Shown: positions 1 to 9,434 of the stretch, piece after piece
Layout: each line of letters opens with the position of its first letter
How positions within the stretch are numbered: position 1 is the first letter of the stretch
Assembly: GCA_016928935.1 (NCBI GenBank)
Contig: JAFGJU010000003.1
Span: 1 to 19,657 of the forward strand
Length of the DNA stretch: 19,657 bases
Reading direction: 5' to 3'
From: Candidatus Eiseniibacteriota bacterium
GTDB lineage: Bacteria > Eisenbacteria > RBG-16-71-46 > JAFGJU01
Notes under the pieces: generated by a model
Told to the model about the DNA's origin: nothing
The model's database searches: none
The model's input: the letters and a program-made list of their open reading frames with translations, nothing else
Translations under genes and position numbers: made by a program

Positions 1-136
1 ATTGAGTCCAGGCCACATTAGGAGAGACTGCCAAACACAATGAACGAGCAATTCTTGCTGCTCCCCTCGACCCGCCGCTCGAGGACTTCTACGAAAATGC
101 CCTGCCGCGTCTTGTCTTTCTCCTGAATTCCTCCTG

Positions 137-165
137 TTGCCCCGGCGCATGGGAATCGCTATATT
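137..165 (+). promoter_or_regulatory. Sigma70-like promoter for the DEAD-box helicase gene
   Basis: A -35-like TTGCCC lies at 137-142 and a -10-like TATATT at 160-165, separated by exactly 17 bases. The -10 sits in the only AT-rich patch upstream of the gene at 286. Transcription would start near 172, leaving a leader of about 115 nt. Long leaders are known for some cold-shock DEAD-box helicases, but no specific RNA element is recognised here. The assignment rests on box match and spacing only. Confidence 0.5.
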
Positions 166-285
166 AATACTGTAGTCGTTTTGCCAAGGAACCTAAGTTG
201 GAAGTCACGATAAGGAACGCGGCGTCTGCAGTCCGCGCTCGTAACAGAGACATGGTGTCCCGAGAGAACCGGAGGGATCGTAACC

Positions 286-1503
286 GTGCGTCAGACTAAG
301 GGCAGCTTTTTCGGACTCGGGATCGCGCCAGGTCTCCTGGCGGTTCTTAATGCACTCAAGTTCACTGTCCCGACACCCATACAGGAGGCGGCGATACCGA
401 TTGCGGTTGAGGGAACGGACGTCGTCGGTGTCGCGCAAACGGGAACCGGCAAGACGCTCGCCTTCGGGATTCCCATGGTCCAGCGCCTCGCCCAGGGCAA
501 GGGCAGAGGGCTGGTGCTCGTGCCCACCAGGGAACTGGCCGTTCAAATCAGCGAGGACCTGGCCAGGTTCGTCCGCGCGTTCAAGCTCCGGGCGGCGGTC
601 GTTATCGGCGGCGAATCGATGTCCCGCCAGATTCGTCAGCTCCAGGAGCATCCGCACATCATCATCGCAACTCCGGGCCGCCTCAACGACCTCCTCGGGC
701 AGCGCCAGCTCAGGCTGTCCGACGTCGCTATTCTCGTCCTCGACGAGGCCGACCGTATGCTCGACATGGGCTTTCTCCCACAGATCGAGCGCATCATCAG
801 GCTCCTCCCGAGGGCACGGCAGACCATGCTCTTCTCGGCCACCATGCACCCGAACGTCATGAAGATCGCCTCCAGCCACATGCATCTTCCGGTCCGCACG
901 GAGATTGCGCCGTCCGGAACGGCGCCCGACCTAGTCACACAGGAGATGTACTTCGTCCAGAAGGAGCGCAAGGGGGAGCTCCTCAGGCAGTTGCTCGCGC
1001 AGTACTCGGGTTCCGTGCTCCTCTTCGTGCGCACAAAACGAGGGGCCACTAGAGTCGCAAGGACGCTGCGGGCTGCCGGACACGCCGCGGCCGAGATTCA
1101 TGCAGACCGTTCGCAGGCGCAGCGGAAGGATGCCATGAAGGGCTTCAAGACCGGCAAGTTCCGCGTTCTCGTGGCGACCGACATCGCCGCACGCGGCATC
1201 GACGTCACGGATATCGAGCTCGTCATCAACTATGACTTGCCCGACGACATCGGTAACTACGTGCACCGCATCGGGCGCACGGGCCGCGCGGGAAAGCGGG
1301 GCCACGCCATCACCTTCGCCACGCCCGATCAGCGCAAGGACGTGAAGGAGATCGAGCTGTTCATGAGCGCTGCGATACCGGTGTCGCCGCGATCGGACAT
1401 CCCTCCCGAGGAACCGGCCCTGCGGCTGAAGGCACCCCCCGGGAAGCCGACGTTCGGCGTTAAACCGCAGCGCCACAAACACCGCCATTTCAGGCGCAGA
1501 TAG
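286..1503 (+). CDS. rhlE: DEAD-box ATP-dependent RNA helicase, RhlE type
   Basis: This is a cytoplasmic ATP-dependent RNA helicase that would remodel structured RNA in ribosome assembly or mRNA decay. All core motifs are visible in order: Q motif (F26, then PTPIQ at 29-33), Walker A QTGTGKT (51-57), PTREL (80-84), TPGR (129-132), DEAD (153-156), SAT (184-186), ATDIAARGID (297-306) and HRIGRTGR (327-334). At 405 aa it is a compact two-RecA-domain enzyme with a short basic tail ending in HRHFRRR, as in RhlE-like proteins, and no long C-terminal RNA-binding domain. The GTG start at 286 is preceded by GGAGGG at suitable distance. The gene stands alone and converges on the kinase gene. The family is certain; the RhlE subfamily is likely but not proven. 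Confidence 0.93.
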   Translation: MRQTKGSFFGLGIAPGLLAVLNALKFTVPTPIQEAAIPIAVEGTDVVGVAQTGTGKTLAFGIPMVQRLAQGKGRGLVLVPTRELAVQISEDLARFVRAFKLRAAVVIGGESMSRQIRQLQEHPHIIIATPGRLNDLLGQRQLRLSDVAILVLDEADRMLDMGFLPQIERIIRLLPRARQTMLFSATMHPNVMKIASSHMHLPVRTEIAPSGTAPDLVTQEMYFVQKERKGELLRQLLAQYSGSVLLFVRTKRGATRVARTLRAAGHAAAEIHADRSQAQRKDAMKGFKTGKFRVLVATDIAARGIDVTDIELVINYDLPDDIGNYVHRIGRTGRAGKRGHAITFATPDQRKDVKEIELFMSAAIPVSPRSDIPPEEPALRLKAPPGKPTFGVKPQRHKHRHFRRR

Positions 1504-1756
1504 GCCGCGCAGACAGGCCGGTCGGTCTCCCGCAGGCAGGATACTCAATAACCGCAGAACCGAAGCCTGGCTCGCCTACCGCAGGGGGCGGAGGTTCTCC
1601 CTCTTGCCCGCACAATCTCCACCTCCCACCCAGACTCCCGACAGACCGTCGCGAAGCTAAGGAATTCGTCTTGCGGGAAAAGCAGGACAGAGAGGATCGA
1701 ACCTGTGGCAGCGAGGACGCCCTTCCAAGCCAGAGCGATAGGTCAAGCGCTCAACG
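1504..1756. other. Convergent intergenic region without a gene
   Basis: This 253-base space lies between the 3' ends of the plus-strand helicase and the minus-strand kinase. No convincing ORF is seen. A 7-bp hairpin (GTCTTGC at 1668-1674 and GCAGGAC at 1682-1688, loop of 7, one G-U pair) is present, but neither strand has a T-tract directly after it, so it is not called a terminator. Confidence 0.5.
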
Positions 1757-4411
1757 TCAGCGGGAATGCACGGCAGATGACCTCACCGCAGGATCAAAAT
1801 TCCCCATTAGCCAGGCATCCGATCGGGTTTCGCTCAATACATAGACGAATTTCCTGCCGCTAGGAAGAACGCTAAGATCACCAAAGTCCTCAAACACAAA
1901 CGGGAAGGTCAAGAGCTCTCTTGAATCTCTCCCACCCGGGGACAGCATTAACACCTCGGTCGCATTGTCCAGAGTCTTGCTTGCATAGATCCAATCCCCG
2001 TCAGTTGACCAGTCTATCGGACAGATCCCCCCAGACGCCAGGAGAGTCTGTGAAGAATCAGCAAGTGAGATAAGCCAAGCGCCAGGCAGCGGCGGAGTGG
2101 CGCGATTCCAGAATATGACGACCTTCTCACAATCCGGCGAGTATCGTGGACTAAACATCCAGCCCGAGGAATTGTCTTGAACAAGAGGACGTTCCTCTTC
2201 TGTAATTGGGTCAAGAAAATGGAGGTTCCGATTTCCCGGCCTTAGGTACAGAATGTCGGGACAAGGGGCCCAGGCAAGGACGAAGGGGACATCTCTGCTC
2301 AATTCAGTCTTCTTGAACTGACGGGGACTTCCGCCGTTCGAGCTCACCGTCCATACGTGGCAACCCCCGCCTTGTACAGAACCGAAAGCGATCTCTTTCC
2401 CATCCGGGGACCAAACAGGTGCGTCATTGTAGGAATCCAGGAACGTTAATTGCTCCGCCTTGCCGCCCTCCATCGGCATGACAAAGATATTCGCCTGCAG
2501 GAGGTTTCCCATACTGAAAGCTATGCTTTTTCCATCAGGCGAGATACGCGGCGAGAAAATTAGCGGGCTACCTTTCGCAAGCTGCTTTGTCTTTGTTCGT
2601 CCAGCTTGATAATCTGCCTGCCATAAGTTGGAATACACTTGCTCTCGAGTGTAAAGGAGATGTTCTTCATCCTTTGACATGGAAAAGAAAGCGCCGGCCT
2701 GCAATCCGGTCTGAATGGTCACCGGAGTGTCTCTGGGTCTCCCATTTGTGGGGTCGACCTTGATCTTCATTAGGTCGTCAGTTTGTCCCTGCGGACGTAA
2801 ATAATAGATGGCATCACCCCTTGAGGAAAAGCGGGGCGATGAGACGACAACACTGTCTTCTAAGACCTTGGATTGCCGGCTACCGTCAGTTGTGACTGTC
2901 CAAATCGTGCATCGCTTCTCACCTACTGCGTTGAAGAGCAACAGACCTCCCGCGGGTGACCAATCTACGTCGTGCAACCAGGTGAAGTTCCCCTTCAGGG
3001 GAATGGAGACCGTATCTCCACTTACCTTGTTCGCAAGCCAGATGCGCTTCTGCGACAAGAACCTACTGAGGGCCAATTGAGAACCATCTGGGGACCAGCT
3101 CGCGTAGTTGAAGTCCAATACTCTCTGAGGCGTGCCACCGAGTCGAGGAAGGATGTATCCGCCCCAGGCCGAATCATTACCTGCAGAAATCAATATTTCA
3201 GAGCCGTCCGGTGACCAGCGTACAGCACAAAACGACTTTTCGCTGAAGACCTCAATGGGCTGACCTCCAGCGATATCCTGAACATACATCTTCGCCTCAG
3301 TTGGGGAAACTTGAGAGACATAAGCCACGAAATTGCCATCTGGTGAAAGTGCCGTAAGACCAACCGTGCCACTAAAGGTGATCTGTTTGTGGAGGGCCAC
3401 GGCCGGCTTCACCGGTTGTTTTCTGCCAACTAAAGAGGATACAAGGACAGCGGCAACCATTAGGATTCCGAATGCTATAAGAACCAGGTTCCTATTTGAG
3501 ATCTTCCTTGTGCCGGCAGAAAGGCGGTTCAACACCATTCTGGGGGCGTTCATGTATGCCGGAAGTCCGGGCCGACGGGCAAGGGATCCCGTGGCGCTCT
3601 TCGTGGATCCTATCTTGGCCCGTCTAAGGTCTATCAGCAGGTCGCCTGCTGTCTGATACCTTTCCTTCGGATCCTTCTCAAGCGCACGATCCAGAATATG
3701 TATTAATTCAGAGGGAAGCTCCGGCCTGAACTTCCGAATCGGCTGGGGATTAGCGTTCACGATCGAATACATCACTGCTGCCTCGTGCTCACCCACAAAT
3801 GGAAGATGTCCGGTGAGCGATTCATACAGCACCACCCCGAAGGAGAATATGTCCGACCGTGCATCGACCTCTCCACCCTGTATCTGCTCAGGAGCCATGT
3901 AGGCCAGAGTCCCTACGGTAGTCGACGTTTTGGTCAGCATGAGAGAACCCCTCAATTTGGCCAACCCGAAGTCCATAACCTTGACCTGGTTCTTCTCATT
4001 CACCATGACATTGTCTGTCTTGATGTCGCGATGCACTACCCCCTTGTCATGAGCCTCCTGAAGTGCCTCGCAGACCTGAATTGCGTACCCCAGAGCTTCC
4101 TCCAATTCCTGGATGGGCAACATCTGTTTCAACGTTTTGCCGTCGACATATTCCATCACTATGAATTGACGGCCTTCATCTTCGGCGATCTCATAGATGA
4201 CGCACACGTTAGGATGCGAGACCGCCGAGGCAGCTCTCGCCTCCCGGAGGAAACGGGCCCTGTCATCGGCACCAATGCTGACGTCGGGGGTAAGGAACTT
4301 GAGAGCGACAAAACGCCCGAGTCTCGTATCGAGCGCCTTGTAGACGACGCCCATGCCGCCTTCGCCCAGCTTCGAGAGGACTCGGAAGTGGGAGATAGTC
4401 TTACCGATCAT
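1757..4411 (-). CDS. Transmembrane Ser/Thr protein kinase with TolB/WD40-like beta-propeller
   Basis: PknB-family kinase of 884 aa. The kinase domain (about 8-270) shows the glycine loop GEGGMG (16-21), VALK with Lys38, HRDIKTDN (127-134; the usual Pro after Lys is Thr), DFG (147-149) and MAPEQ (172-176), so it should be active. One membrane helix follows at about 309-329. Residues 341 onwards form a beta-propeller made of WSPDG-type repeats, such as SPDGNFVAYVS and WSPDGKEIAF, predicted outside the membrane. This architecture is common in Acidobacteria and FCB phyla as a presumed sensor kinase. The ATG at 4411 is chosen because related kinases begin MIGxTISH; an in-frame GTG at 4426 is possible. 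The gene is last in a four-gene minus-strand unit, 64 bases after the membrane gene. Its substrate is unknown; its G+C is lower than in the housekeeping block. Confidence 0.92.
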   Translation of the reverse strand: MIGKTISHFRVLSKLGEGGMGVVYKALDTRLGRFVALKFLTPDVSIGADDRARFLREARAASAVSHPNVCVIYEIAEDEGRQFIVMEYVDGKTLKQMLPIQELEEALGYAIQVCEALQEAHDKGVVHRDIKTDNVMVNEKNQVKVMDFGLAKLRGSLMLTKTSTTVGTLAYMAPEQIQGGEVDARSDIFSFGVVLYESLTGHLPFVGEHEAAVMYSIVNANPQPIRKFRPELPSELIHILDRALEKDPKERYQTAGDLLIDLRRAKIGSTKSATGSLARRPGLPAYMNAPRMVLNRLSAGTRKISNRNLVLIAFGILMVAAVLVSSLVGRKQPVKPAVALHKQITFSGTVGLTALSPDGNFVAYVSQVSPTEAKMYVQDIAGGQPIEVFSEKSFCAVRWSPDGSEILISAGNDSAWGGYILPRLGGTPQRVLDFNYASWSPDGSQLALSRFLSQKRIWLANKVSGDTVSIPLKGNFTWLHDVDWSPAGGLLLFNAVGEKRCTIWTVTTDGSRQSKVLEDSVVVSSPRFSSRGDAIYYLRPQGQTDDLMKIKVDPTNGRPRDTPVTIQTGLQAGAFFSMSKDEEHLLYTREQVYSNLWQADYQAGRTKTKQLAKGSPLIFSPRISPDGKSIAFSMGNLLQANIFVMPMEGGKAEQLTFLDSYNDAPVWSPDGKEIAFGSVQGGGCHVWTVSSNGGSPRQFKKTELSRDVPFVLAWAPCPDILYLRPGNRNLHFLDPITEEERPLVQDNSSGWMFSPRYSPDCEKVVIFWNRATPPLPGAWLISLADSSQTLLASGGICPIDWSTDGDWIYASKTLDNATEVLMLSPGGRDSRELLTFPFVFEDFGDLSVLPSGRKFVYVLSETRSDAWLMGNFDPAVRSSAVHSR

Positions 4412-4475
4412 GCGCGTTTTCGACACCCATCCGAAGCCACCGTGTGGCCGCCCAACTGATTACCGTACAACGGAG

Positions 4476-7046
4476 TTATGGATCGGGCGAATGATAGCAC
4501 AGAAGACTTGAGGTCTCAACATGACGCCGGGTCGAACAGCCTCTATTCCGACCCCTGACGGGTGCCCCGGAGAGACGGCCATCATCTCCTGCCAGCAACT
4601 CGCGCAACAGGAAGAACTCGAGCTTAATCCGGGCGAGCTCGTCAGAATCAGGCACTCGACCTGTGAGTCCAAGGCTGGAATCTGCGAATACAGAACTGTC
4701 ACCCATCACCATTATTGTGCCCTTTCCAATCCGTTGCGAGGCGACCACGACCCGTCCGATGGCATCTCGCAAGACCGGAGTACCGCCGATAATCGTTCGA
4801 GCGTGCGGAAGCTCGACTATAGTCCCGTCGAATGTCACCAGACACTCGCCCTCGCCTGACACCTGCTCGGCCAACTGCAGGCCGTAGTCGGCAAGTAGGT
4901 CATTGGCAGTCGAAACCTGATTCACCGACGTGTCCACGACAAGTATGCGTCCGCCAACACGAAGGAAGCTCTCGAACCGACGTCGCTCCCCCGCGCCGAT
5001 GCGTCGCACAGGTTCCAAGAAAACGACTATGTCCTGCGAGCGTGCCTCGTCTGGACTTTCCATGACGTGAGGCACTATGCCCAGTCTCTGCGTCAACGCG
5101 TAGAAGGTCTGATTTGTGTGGAATCCCGTGCTGCTCTCCGCGCTTAGGAAGGCATATCGTTCGTCAAGTGCCACGCGGCAATGCTCGGCCTCAAAATGCG
5201 CCCGCGGGATGCGAGATCCGGCAGGAAGTTCGCCAGCCGCCGGAGTCATGTGAATCACCAAGGCCGCTCCTGCAACCGACAGAGCCAACGCCGCAATCAG
5301 ATGCCCCATGACTGCCCTTCGCCGGACGAGAACGGGGATCAGCAGAACCGCCACAAGGCCCAACCCCGATCGCGCGACCCACCGGAACCAATGCCACCTC
5401 GGAGCTTCGTTCAGCCAATCCAGGAGAGTTAGACAGAGTTCGGCATTGTACGGGTTGTACAACGTAAAGTTGGAGAGTATGGTGCTGTCACTAAACCAAG
5501 CCACACGCCCTCTCCCCCTTGACGCGACGGCCACCAGACACCGAGTTCCCACCGCGTCTTCAGTAGAGTAGACAAGATCTCCGTAGAAGAAGTGGTGTCC
5601 ATAGTGGGCGGCCTCCGAATAGACGTTGCCTCGCGAGATCACACCCAAGCCGCCAAGAGACAGGTTGACAGAACACGACGTCGCAAAGCAGACCCTGGGC
5701 ACCCCCGCCAGCATCTTGTGCCAAAGGTGGCCTTGTCGCCGCCAGACGAGAAACTGCTGATCTTCGAGATCAAGTACGGCATCCAAGTTGAACCGGGGAC
5801 CCACGGAACGACACAGTTCATTCATGACCGTACTGCTCCCGAACACATCCGTGTGATCACCCACCAATAGAAGTCCGCCGCCCTTCTCAACAAAAGTGCG
5901 GATCGCACTCTTCTCGGAGTCTTGAAACGGACGGGAAGGTGTCTTGATGATCAAGACGTCTATTTCCTTCAGTGAGAACGCAGTTATGGCGTCGTAGTTC
6001 CGCCGCACATCAAACCGTTCCTGCAGTTGCCGGAAGAGTGCCCCGTAATGGTACTCAGTACCCATGCCAAAGCTCAGTTCGCCGAACGAACGATCGGTCC
6101 AAGCCCAATTCGAATGAGCTTCATCGACGAGGATCCTTCCAGGTTTCCCAACGGCCGGTTCCCCAAAACGGAACACAGCCCACAGCCCGAATACGAGCAC
6201 TGAAAGCGCTAGCACGGCCAACAGAGCGTTTCTAGTTCTAAGCCGTCCGAACTGAAAGAGAGAAGGCGACAACGGGGCATTCCCAAGAGGCATCTCTGCT
6301 GCCATGAAGAAAAGAAAGGGGCTCATCGAGGCAAGGGTCCAAGTGGGATCCAGCAGGAGCAACGCGTCCCTGAACTCCCCGTATATTCCGATAAGAATGA
6401 GCAATCTTAGGATGCAGTAAACCGTTAGAGACGTTGCCAGGAAAAGGATCTTCTTGCCAACGTTGCGGGGCGATGCCAGGAGTAACAGTGCGCCGCCGCC
6501 CGCCAAGATATGGAATGCCGCCAGGGGAAACGCCGTGGAGAGACTCACATGCATGCCGAACGGGAAGCCAGAGCCGTGGCAGTACACTGTACCCTTCTCC
6601 ACAACACAGCCCAGTGGCAGCGCCCGGATCAGTCCGAGCAGGAACGAAGGCACGGACAAGGATGAAACGTACGGCGACACGACGAGAGAAAGCTCCGATA
6701 CCCCGGCCTGCAACGTGAGAATGCACGCGGCGGCAACGGCTGCTTCCCCGGGTCTTCTGGTCCACCTCGTGGCCCTGGAGCTGGCGCAACTGACCAATCC
6801 GGCCGCGAGAACAGCGGCGACGATGCACCATGGGTAGCCCATCGCGCAAATGACTGCACACGCGACCACGAACAGCAGAGCGTCTTGAGGAGGAAGGGAG
6901 GTGCTTGGTTCAGAATGTCGTGACTCTGCAGTCAGGAGGGCGATGCAAACAAGTACTCCGACCCACGAGCGGATCCATGTCTCCGGGCCTCCGTCCCAGG
7001 GAAGCGAAAGAGCGTATGCGCCTGCCAGAATCGAGATCCACGCCAT
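4476..7046 (-). CDS. Polytopic membrane protein with two GATase1/DUF4350-like domains (paralogue B)
   Basis: 856 aa, function unknown. The N-terminal 295 residues hold about eight hydrophobic segments (e.g. 56-87, 167-191, 200-222, 273-292). Domain 1 (about 303-548) begins with GRILVDEAHSNW (303-314) and contains KGGGLLLVGDHTDVFG (388-403) and RGRGRVAWFSD (510-520). This is the pattern of GATase1-like DUF4350 domains found in extracytoplasmic or GldG-like proteins. Two helices (about 556-575 and 580-599) lead to domain 2 (about 612-820) with GGRILVVD (698-705) and GKGTIMVMGD (774-783). The start lies two bases after the upstream gene's stop, so translation is probably coupled. The upstream gene has the same architecture (GDHT, RGRGR). 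The membrane part faintly resembles exosortases (Arg214, with Cys211 at the Asn position), but no Cys occupies the expected catalytic site. The ORF is certain; the DUF4350-like call is probable; the role is unknown. Confidence 0.8.
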   Translation of the reverse strand: MAWISILAGAYALSLPWDGGPETWIRSWVGVLVCIALLTAESRHSEPSTSLPPQDALLFVVACAVICAMGYPWCIVAAVLAAGLVSCASSRATRWTRRPGEAAVAAACILTLQAGVSELSLVVSPYVSSLSVPSFLLGLIRALPLGCVVEKGTVYCHGSGFPFGMHVSLSTAFPLAAFHILAGGGALLLLASPRNVGKKILFLATSLTVYCILRLLILIGIYGEFRDALLLLDPTWTLASMSPFLFFMAAEMPLGNAPLSPSLFQFGRLRTRNALLAVLALSVLVFGLWAVFRFGEPAVGKPGRILVDEAHSNWAWTDRSFGELSFGMGTEYHYGALFRQLQERFDVRRNYDAITAFSLKEIDVLIIKTPSRPFQDSEKSAIRTFVEKGGGLLLVGDHTDVFGSSTVMNELCRSVGPRFNLDAVLDLEDQQFLVWRRQGHLWHKMLAGVPRVCFATSCSVNLSLGGLGVISRGNVYSEAAHYGHHFFYGDLVYSTEDAVGTRCLVAVASRGRGRVAWFSDSTILSNFTLYNPYNAELCLTLLDWLNEAPRWHWFRWVARSGLGLVAVLLIPVLVRRRAVMGHLIAALALSVAGAALVIHMTPAAGELPAGSRIPRAHFEAEHCRVALDERYAFLSAESSTGFHTNQTFYALTQRLGIVPHVMESPDEARSQDIVVFLEPVRRIGAGERRRFESFLRVGGRILVVDTSVNQVSTANDLLADYGLQLAEQVSGEGECLVTFDGTIVELPHARTIIGGTPVLRDAIGRVVVASQRIGKGTIMVMGDSSVFADSSLGLTGRVPDSDELARIKLEFFLLRELLAGDDGRLSGAPVRGRNRGCSTRRHVETSSLLCYHSPDP

Positions 7047-7048
7047 AG

Positions 7049-9433
7049 TCAGTGCGGCTCCGGACGCCCAATTCGCGGGGTTAGCAGAGAATCGAGCAGA
7101 GCGATATTACCAGCATGACCTGACAGATTCGCGTTACTCGCGAACTGAGAATCACTTATCAGCACTGAACGACCCCGACCTCGCGCGGCGCAGACCACGA
7201 CCGGGTATCCCCAAAGTCGGCGCACAGCCACAGAGCCTGGCGTCAGCATGTTGATGCCAAACGCGGAGTCGAAGACAACATCACTTCCTGTTTCCGCCCC
7301 AGACCCCAACGGAGTCGCGGACACTGCCAATCCCAGTGGAGATAGCAGGCGCTTCGCGTTGTCCGCTTGTTCCGAACCAACGCACATGAGAACAACACCG
7401 CCTTCCGCTTCCCTCTGAAGCAACTGCTCCGCGCTCGACCTTGAGAAGGGTTTCTTGGGATCGAGCACCAGAATGAGCGAAGCGGACTCAATAAGATCGG
7501 AACGCAGTGACCAAGCGGCGACAGGCAAGTATTCCTTTGCCAAGAGAAGAGAATTCAACGTTCCCACCGACTTTTCACCCCCAAGCCGGTCCACGTTCTC
7601 GGCGTGAGCGAGGTCATAAACGGCTAACTGCCCGAAGCCCCTGAAGTGCGGCTCAATCCTTGCCCAGGGGCGATGGATTCCGATAGAGAGCAGGTAGAGA
7701 AGCGCACATGTCATCAGTAACACTCCGCGGCGCTTGTGCTTCAGAAGCAGAAAGAGGCCTGCGGCAGCCAGGATTGCCCCCACTCCCTCAATGGCCCACG
7801 CCTGACGAGAACCCCCCGTCCCATACGCACAGACTCTCTCCACGAAGCTTGCCGACACGAAGAGCGACGGATCCTGGAACAGCCCAGTGTCTCCAAAAAC
7901 GACAACCCGTCCTCTTCCAACCCGCGAAAGAGCCATGACCGGGATATCGCCTGCCAGTTCTCCTCGGTCAAGGCGGTAATTACCCAGAAAACTCGGCCCG
8001 TTGCGCGGGTCACCCTTGTCCGAAAAACCCTCCTTCATGGTGTACAGAATGCAGCCGGGCCATCGAACGTCCAGGGACGCGCCGGTCCCCCACGGGACGT
8101 TTTCTCTCGACATCCTGCCCTCGCCGCGCAGAGGATGCTGAGGAAACCCGGATGAGAGGTTCACAGACGTCGTCGAATAGGTTGAAATCGCCGCGTCAAA
8201 CCTGAACCGAAGCGGCGTTGCCTGAAGGAAAGAGTTCAAGGCCGGCAACGTGCCACCTATGTTGGTATGATCACCCACCAGGAGGAGCGTGCCTCCGCGT
8301 TGCAGGAACTTGTGAAGGCGCGCTCTATCTTCAGGCCCCACGGGCACCAGTGGGTTGAATACGATGAGAAGGGACGCTGAATCCAATGCGCGACTCCCCA
8401 GCGGATTGTCCGCCAGTAGTACTTCATAGCCCATTGCTCTAAGGTAAATCGGAAGGGCACCAAACTCAGGAAGAGCCGACCCAGTGAATGTGGTACCGGA
8501 GGTACGTTCGAAGGATCCGAAACAAGAACTCTGCACAACTACACTGGACGAAGCGGATTGATTCCGTCGAAAGTTGTCGACTCCCGATGAGAACACCGAT
8601 GCGACAAGCAGTAGTCCGGCCATAAGCGCCACTTTGATTCCACTAGTCCGGCGTTCAGTCGTGCCGTTCGCTTGGCGAAATCCATTCCATATGGCCAACA
8701 CATACAGCAAGACAATACAGGATCCCAGGAAGAATCTCGGAATGTGAAGAAGCATGAGAAGCATAAATGTGGCCAATAGCACACCACTGGACAGGGCGAA
8801 CCTGGAGAAACTCCCAAACCCGCCTGCTATCGCGAAGCACCCGGCCAGCATTAGGGCCGACGTGAGTATGAAAACTCCCGACGGTGTTGGCCCAAGCAGC
8901 GGCGTTTCCCCCCAGATACCGCCCACGATGCCAGAGACGTAACGAGTGAGATTTAGGACCGGGGGGTACAAAGGAGAGCTAAGGAACGGAGGAATCAGGA
9001 GCCCCATTGCCAGCACCCAACAGATAGTCACGTGAAGGGCGGGTACCTCAGCGGATTGTCGAGGACGGAGCGCGGCGGCGATTGCAAGGATCAGCGCCAA
9101 GCAAAAGACGCTGTCCGCATCGCCCGTGCTGGGCGCCAGTGGCAAGAGCAGGCACGCCATGAGGGCGAGCGTGTCACGTACCGACCAAGGGCGGCCAGCG
9201 CGTTCAACCAGGACACCTACGGGGAGTAAGAACAAGCCCACCAGAATCCTGGACGCAGGGTCTCCTATGCTGGTGCCCGTCCCTACAAGCAACGAGCAAG
9301 ACAGGAAGCCGACCAGTAGAGTGGCCGTCCCTGGGGGAATGCCTTGGAACCCTATCCGCGGGTGTCCTTGGGGCATCGGCGCAACTCTAGCCGTTGGACT
9401 AAGGAAGGACTCTCCGGAAGCAGCAGTCGACAA
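7049..9433 (-). CDS. Polytopic membrane protein with two GATase1/DUF4350-like domains (paralogue A)
   Basis: 794 aa, function unknown, and a paralogue of the next gene. Hydrophobic segments fill residues 35-285 (about eight). Domain 1 (about 298-540) has RGGTLLLVGDHTNIGG (379-394) and VGRGRVVVFGD (505-515). Two helices (about 548-564 and 569-586) precede domain 2 (about 592-785), which has AVYDLAHAENVD (604-615), GGVVLMCVG (678-686) and RGRGRSVLISDS (751-762). The GDHT motif, the spaced GRGR strand and the helix pair match paralogue B, indicating an old duplication. In the membrane domain HIPR (230-233) lies where exosortases have NxxR, but no Cys lies about 45 residues earlier. The TTG start at 9433 almost abuts the upstream stop, suggesting coupling, though no strong Shine-Dalgarno is visible; ATG at 9376 (residue 20) is the alternative. 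Confidence 0.8.
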   Translation of the reverse strand: MSTAASGESFLSPTARVAPMPQGHPRIGFQGIPPGTATLLVGFLSCSLLVGTGTSIGDPASRILVGLFLLPVGVLVERAGRPWSVRDTLALMACLLLPLAPSTGDADSVFCLALILAIAAALRPRQSAEVPALHVTICWVLAMGLLIPPFLSSPLYPPVLNLTRYVSGIVGGIWGETPLLGPTPSGVFILTSALMLAGCFAIAGGFGSFSRFALSSGVLLATFMLLMLLHIPRFFLGSCIVLLYVLAIWNGFRQANGTTERRTSGIKVALMAGLLLVASVFSSGVDNFRRNQSASSSVVVQSSCFGSFERTSGTTFTGSALPEFGALPIYLRAMGYEVLLADNPLGSRALDSASLLIVFNPLVPVGPEDRARLHKFLQRGGTLLLVGDHTNIGGTLPALNSFLQATPLRFRFDAAISTYSTTSVNLSSGFPQHPLRGEGRMSRENVPWGTGASLDVRWPGCILYTMKEGFSDKGDPRNGPSFLGNYRLDRGELAGDIPVMALSRVGRGRVVVFGDTGLFQDPSLFVSASFVERVCAYGTGGSRQAWAIEGVGAILAAAGLFLLLKHKRRGVLLMTCALLYLLSIGIHRPWARIEPHFRGFGQLAVYDLAHAENVDRLGGEKSVGTLNSLLLAKEYLPVAAWSLRSDLIESASLILVLDPKKPFSRSSAEQLLQREAEGGVVLMCVGSEQADNAKRLLSPLGLAVSATPLGSGAETGSDVVFDSAFGINMLTPGSVAVRRLWGYPVVVCAARGRGRSVLISDSQFASNANLSGHAGNIALLDSLLTPRIGRPEPH

Positions 9434-9434
9434 T

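Noticed and set aside
6..167. Open frame on the plus strand whose peptide (ending PGAWESLY) looks protein-like, possibly the end of a broken gene
   Set aside because: A TGA lies directly upstream in frame, there is no start codon, and it runs into the helicase promoter; 53 codons are too few to judge.
205..885. Long minus-strand frame opposite the helicase gene
   Set aside because: It is a high-GC shadow of the DEAD-box gene with no family features.
1681..1715. GGTTCGATCC on the minus strand, like a tRNA T-arm, just after the kinase gene
   Set aside because: The flanking bases do not form a T-stem and no acceptor, D or anticodon arms could be laid out around it.
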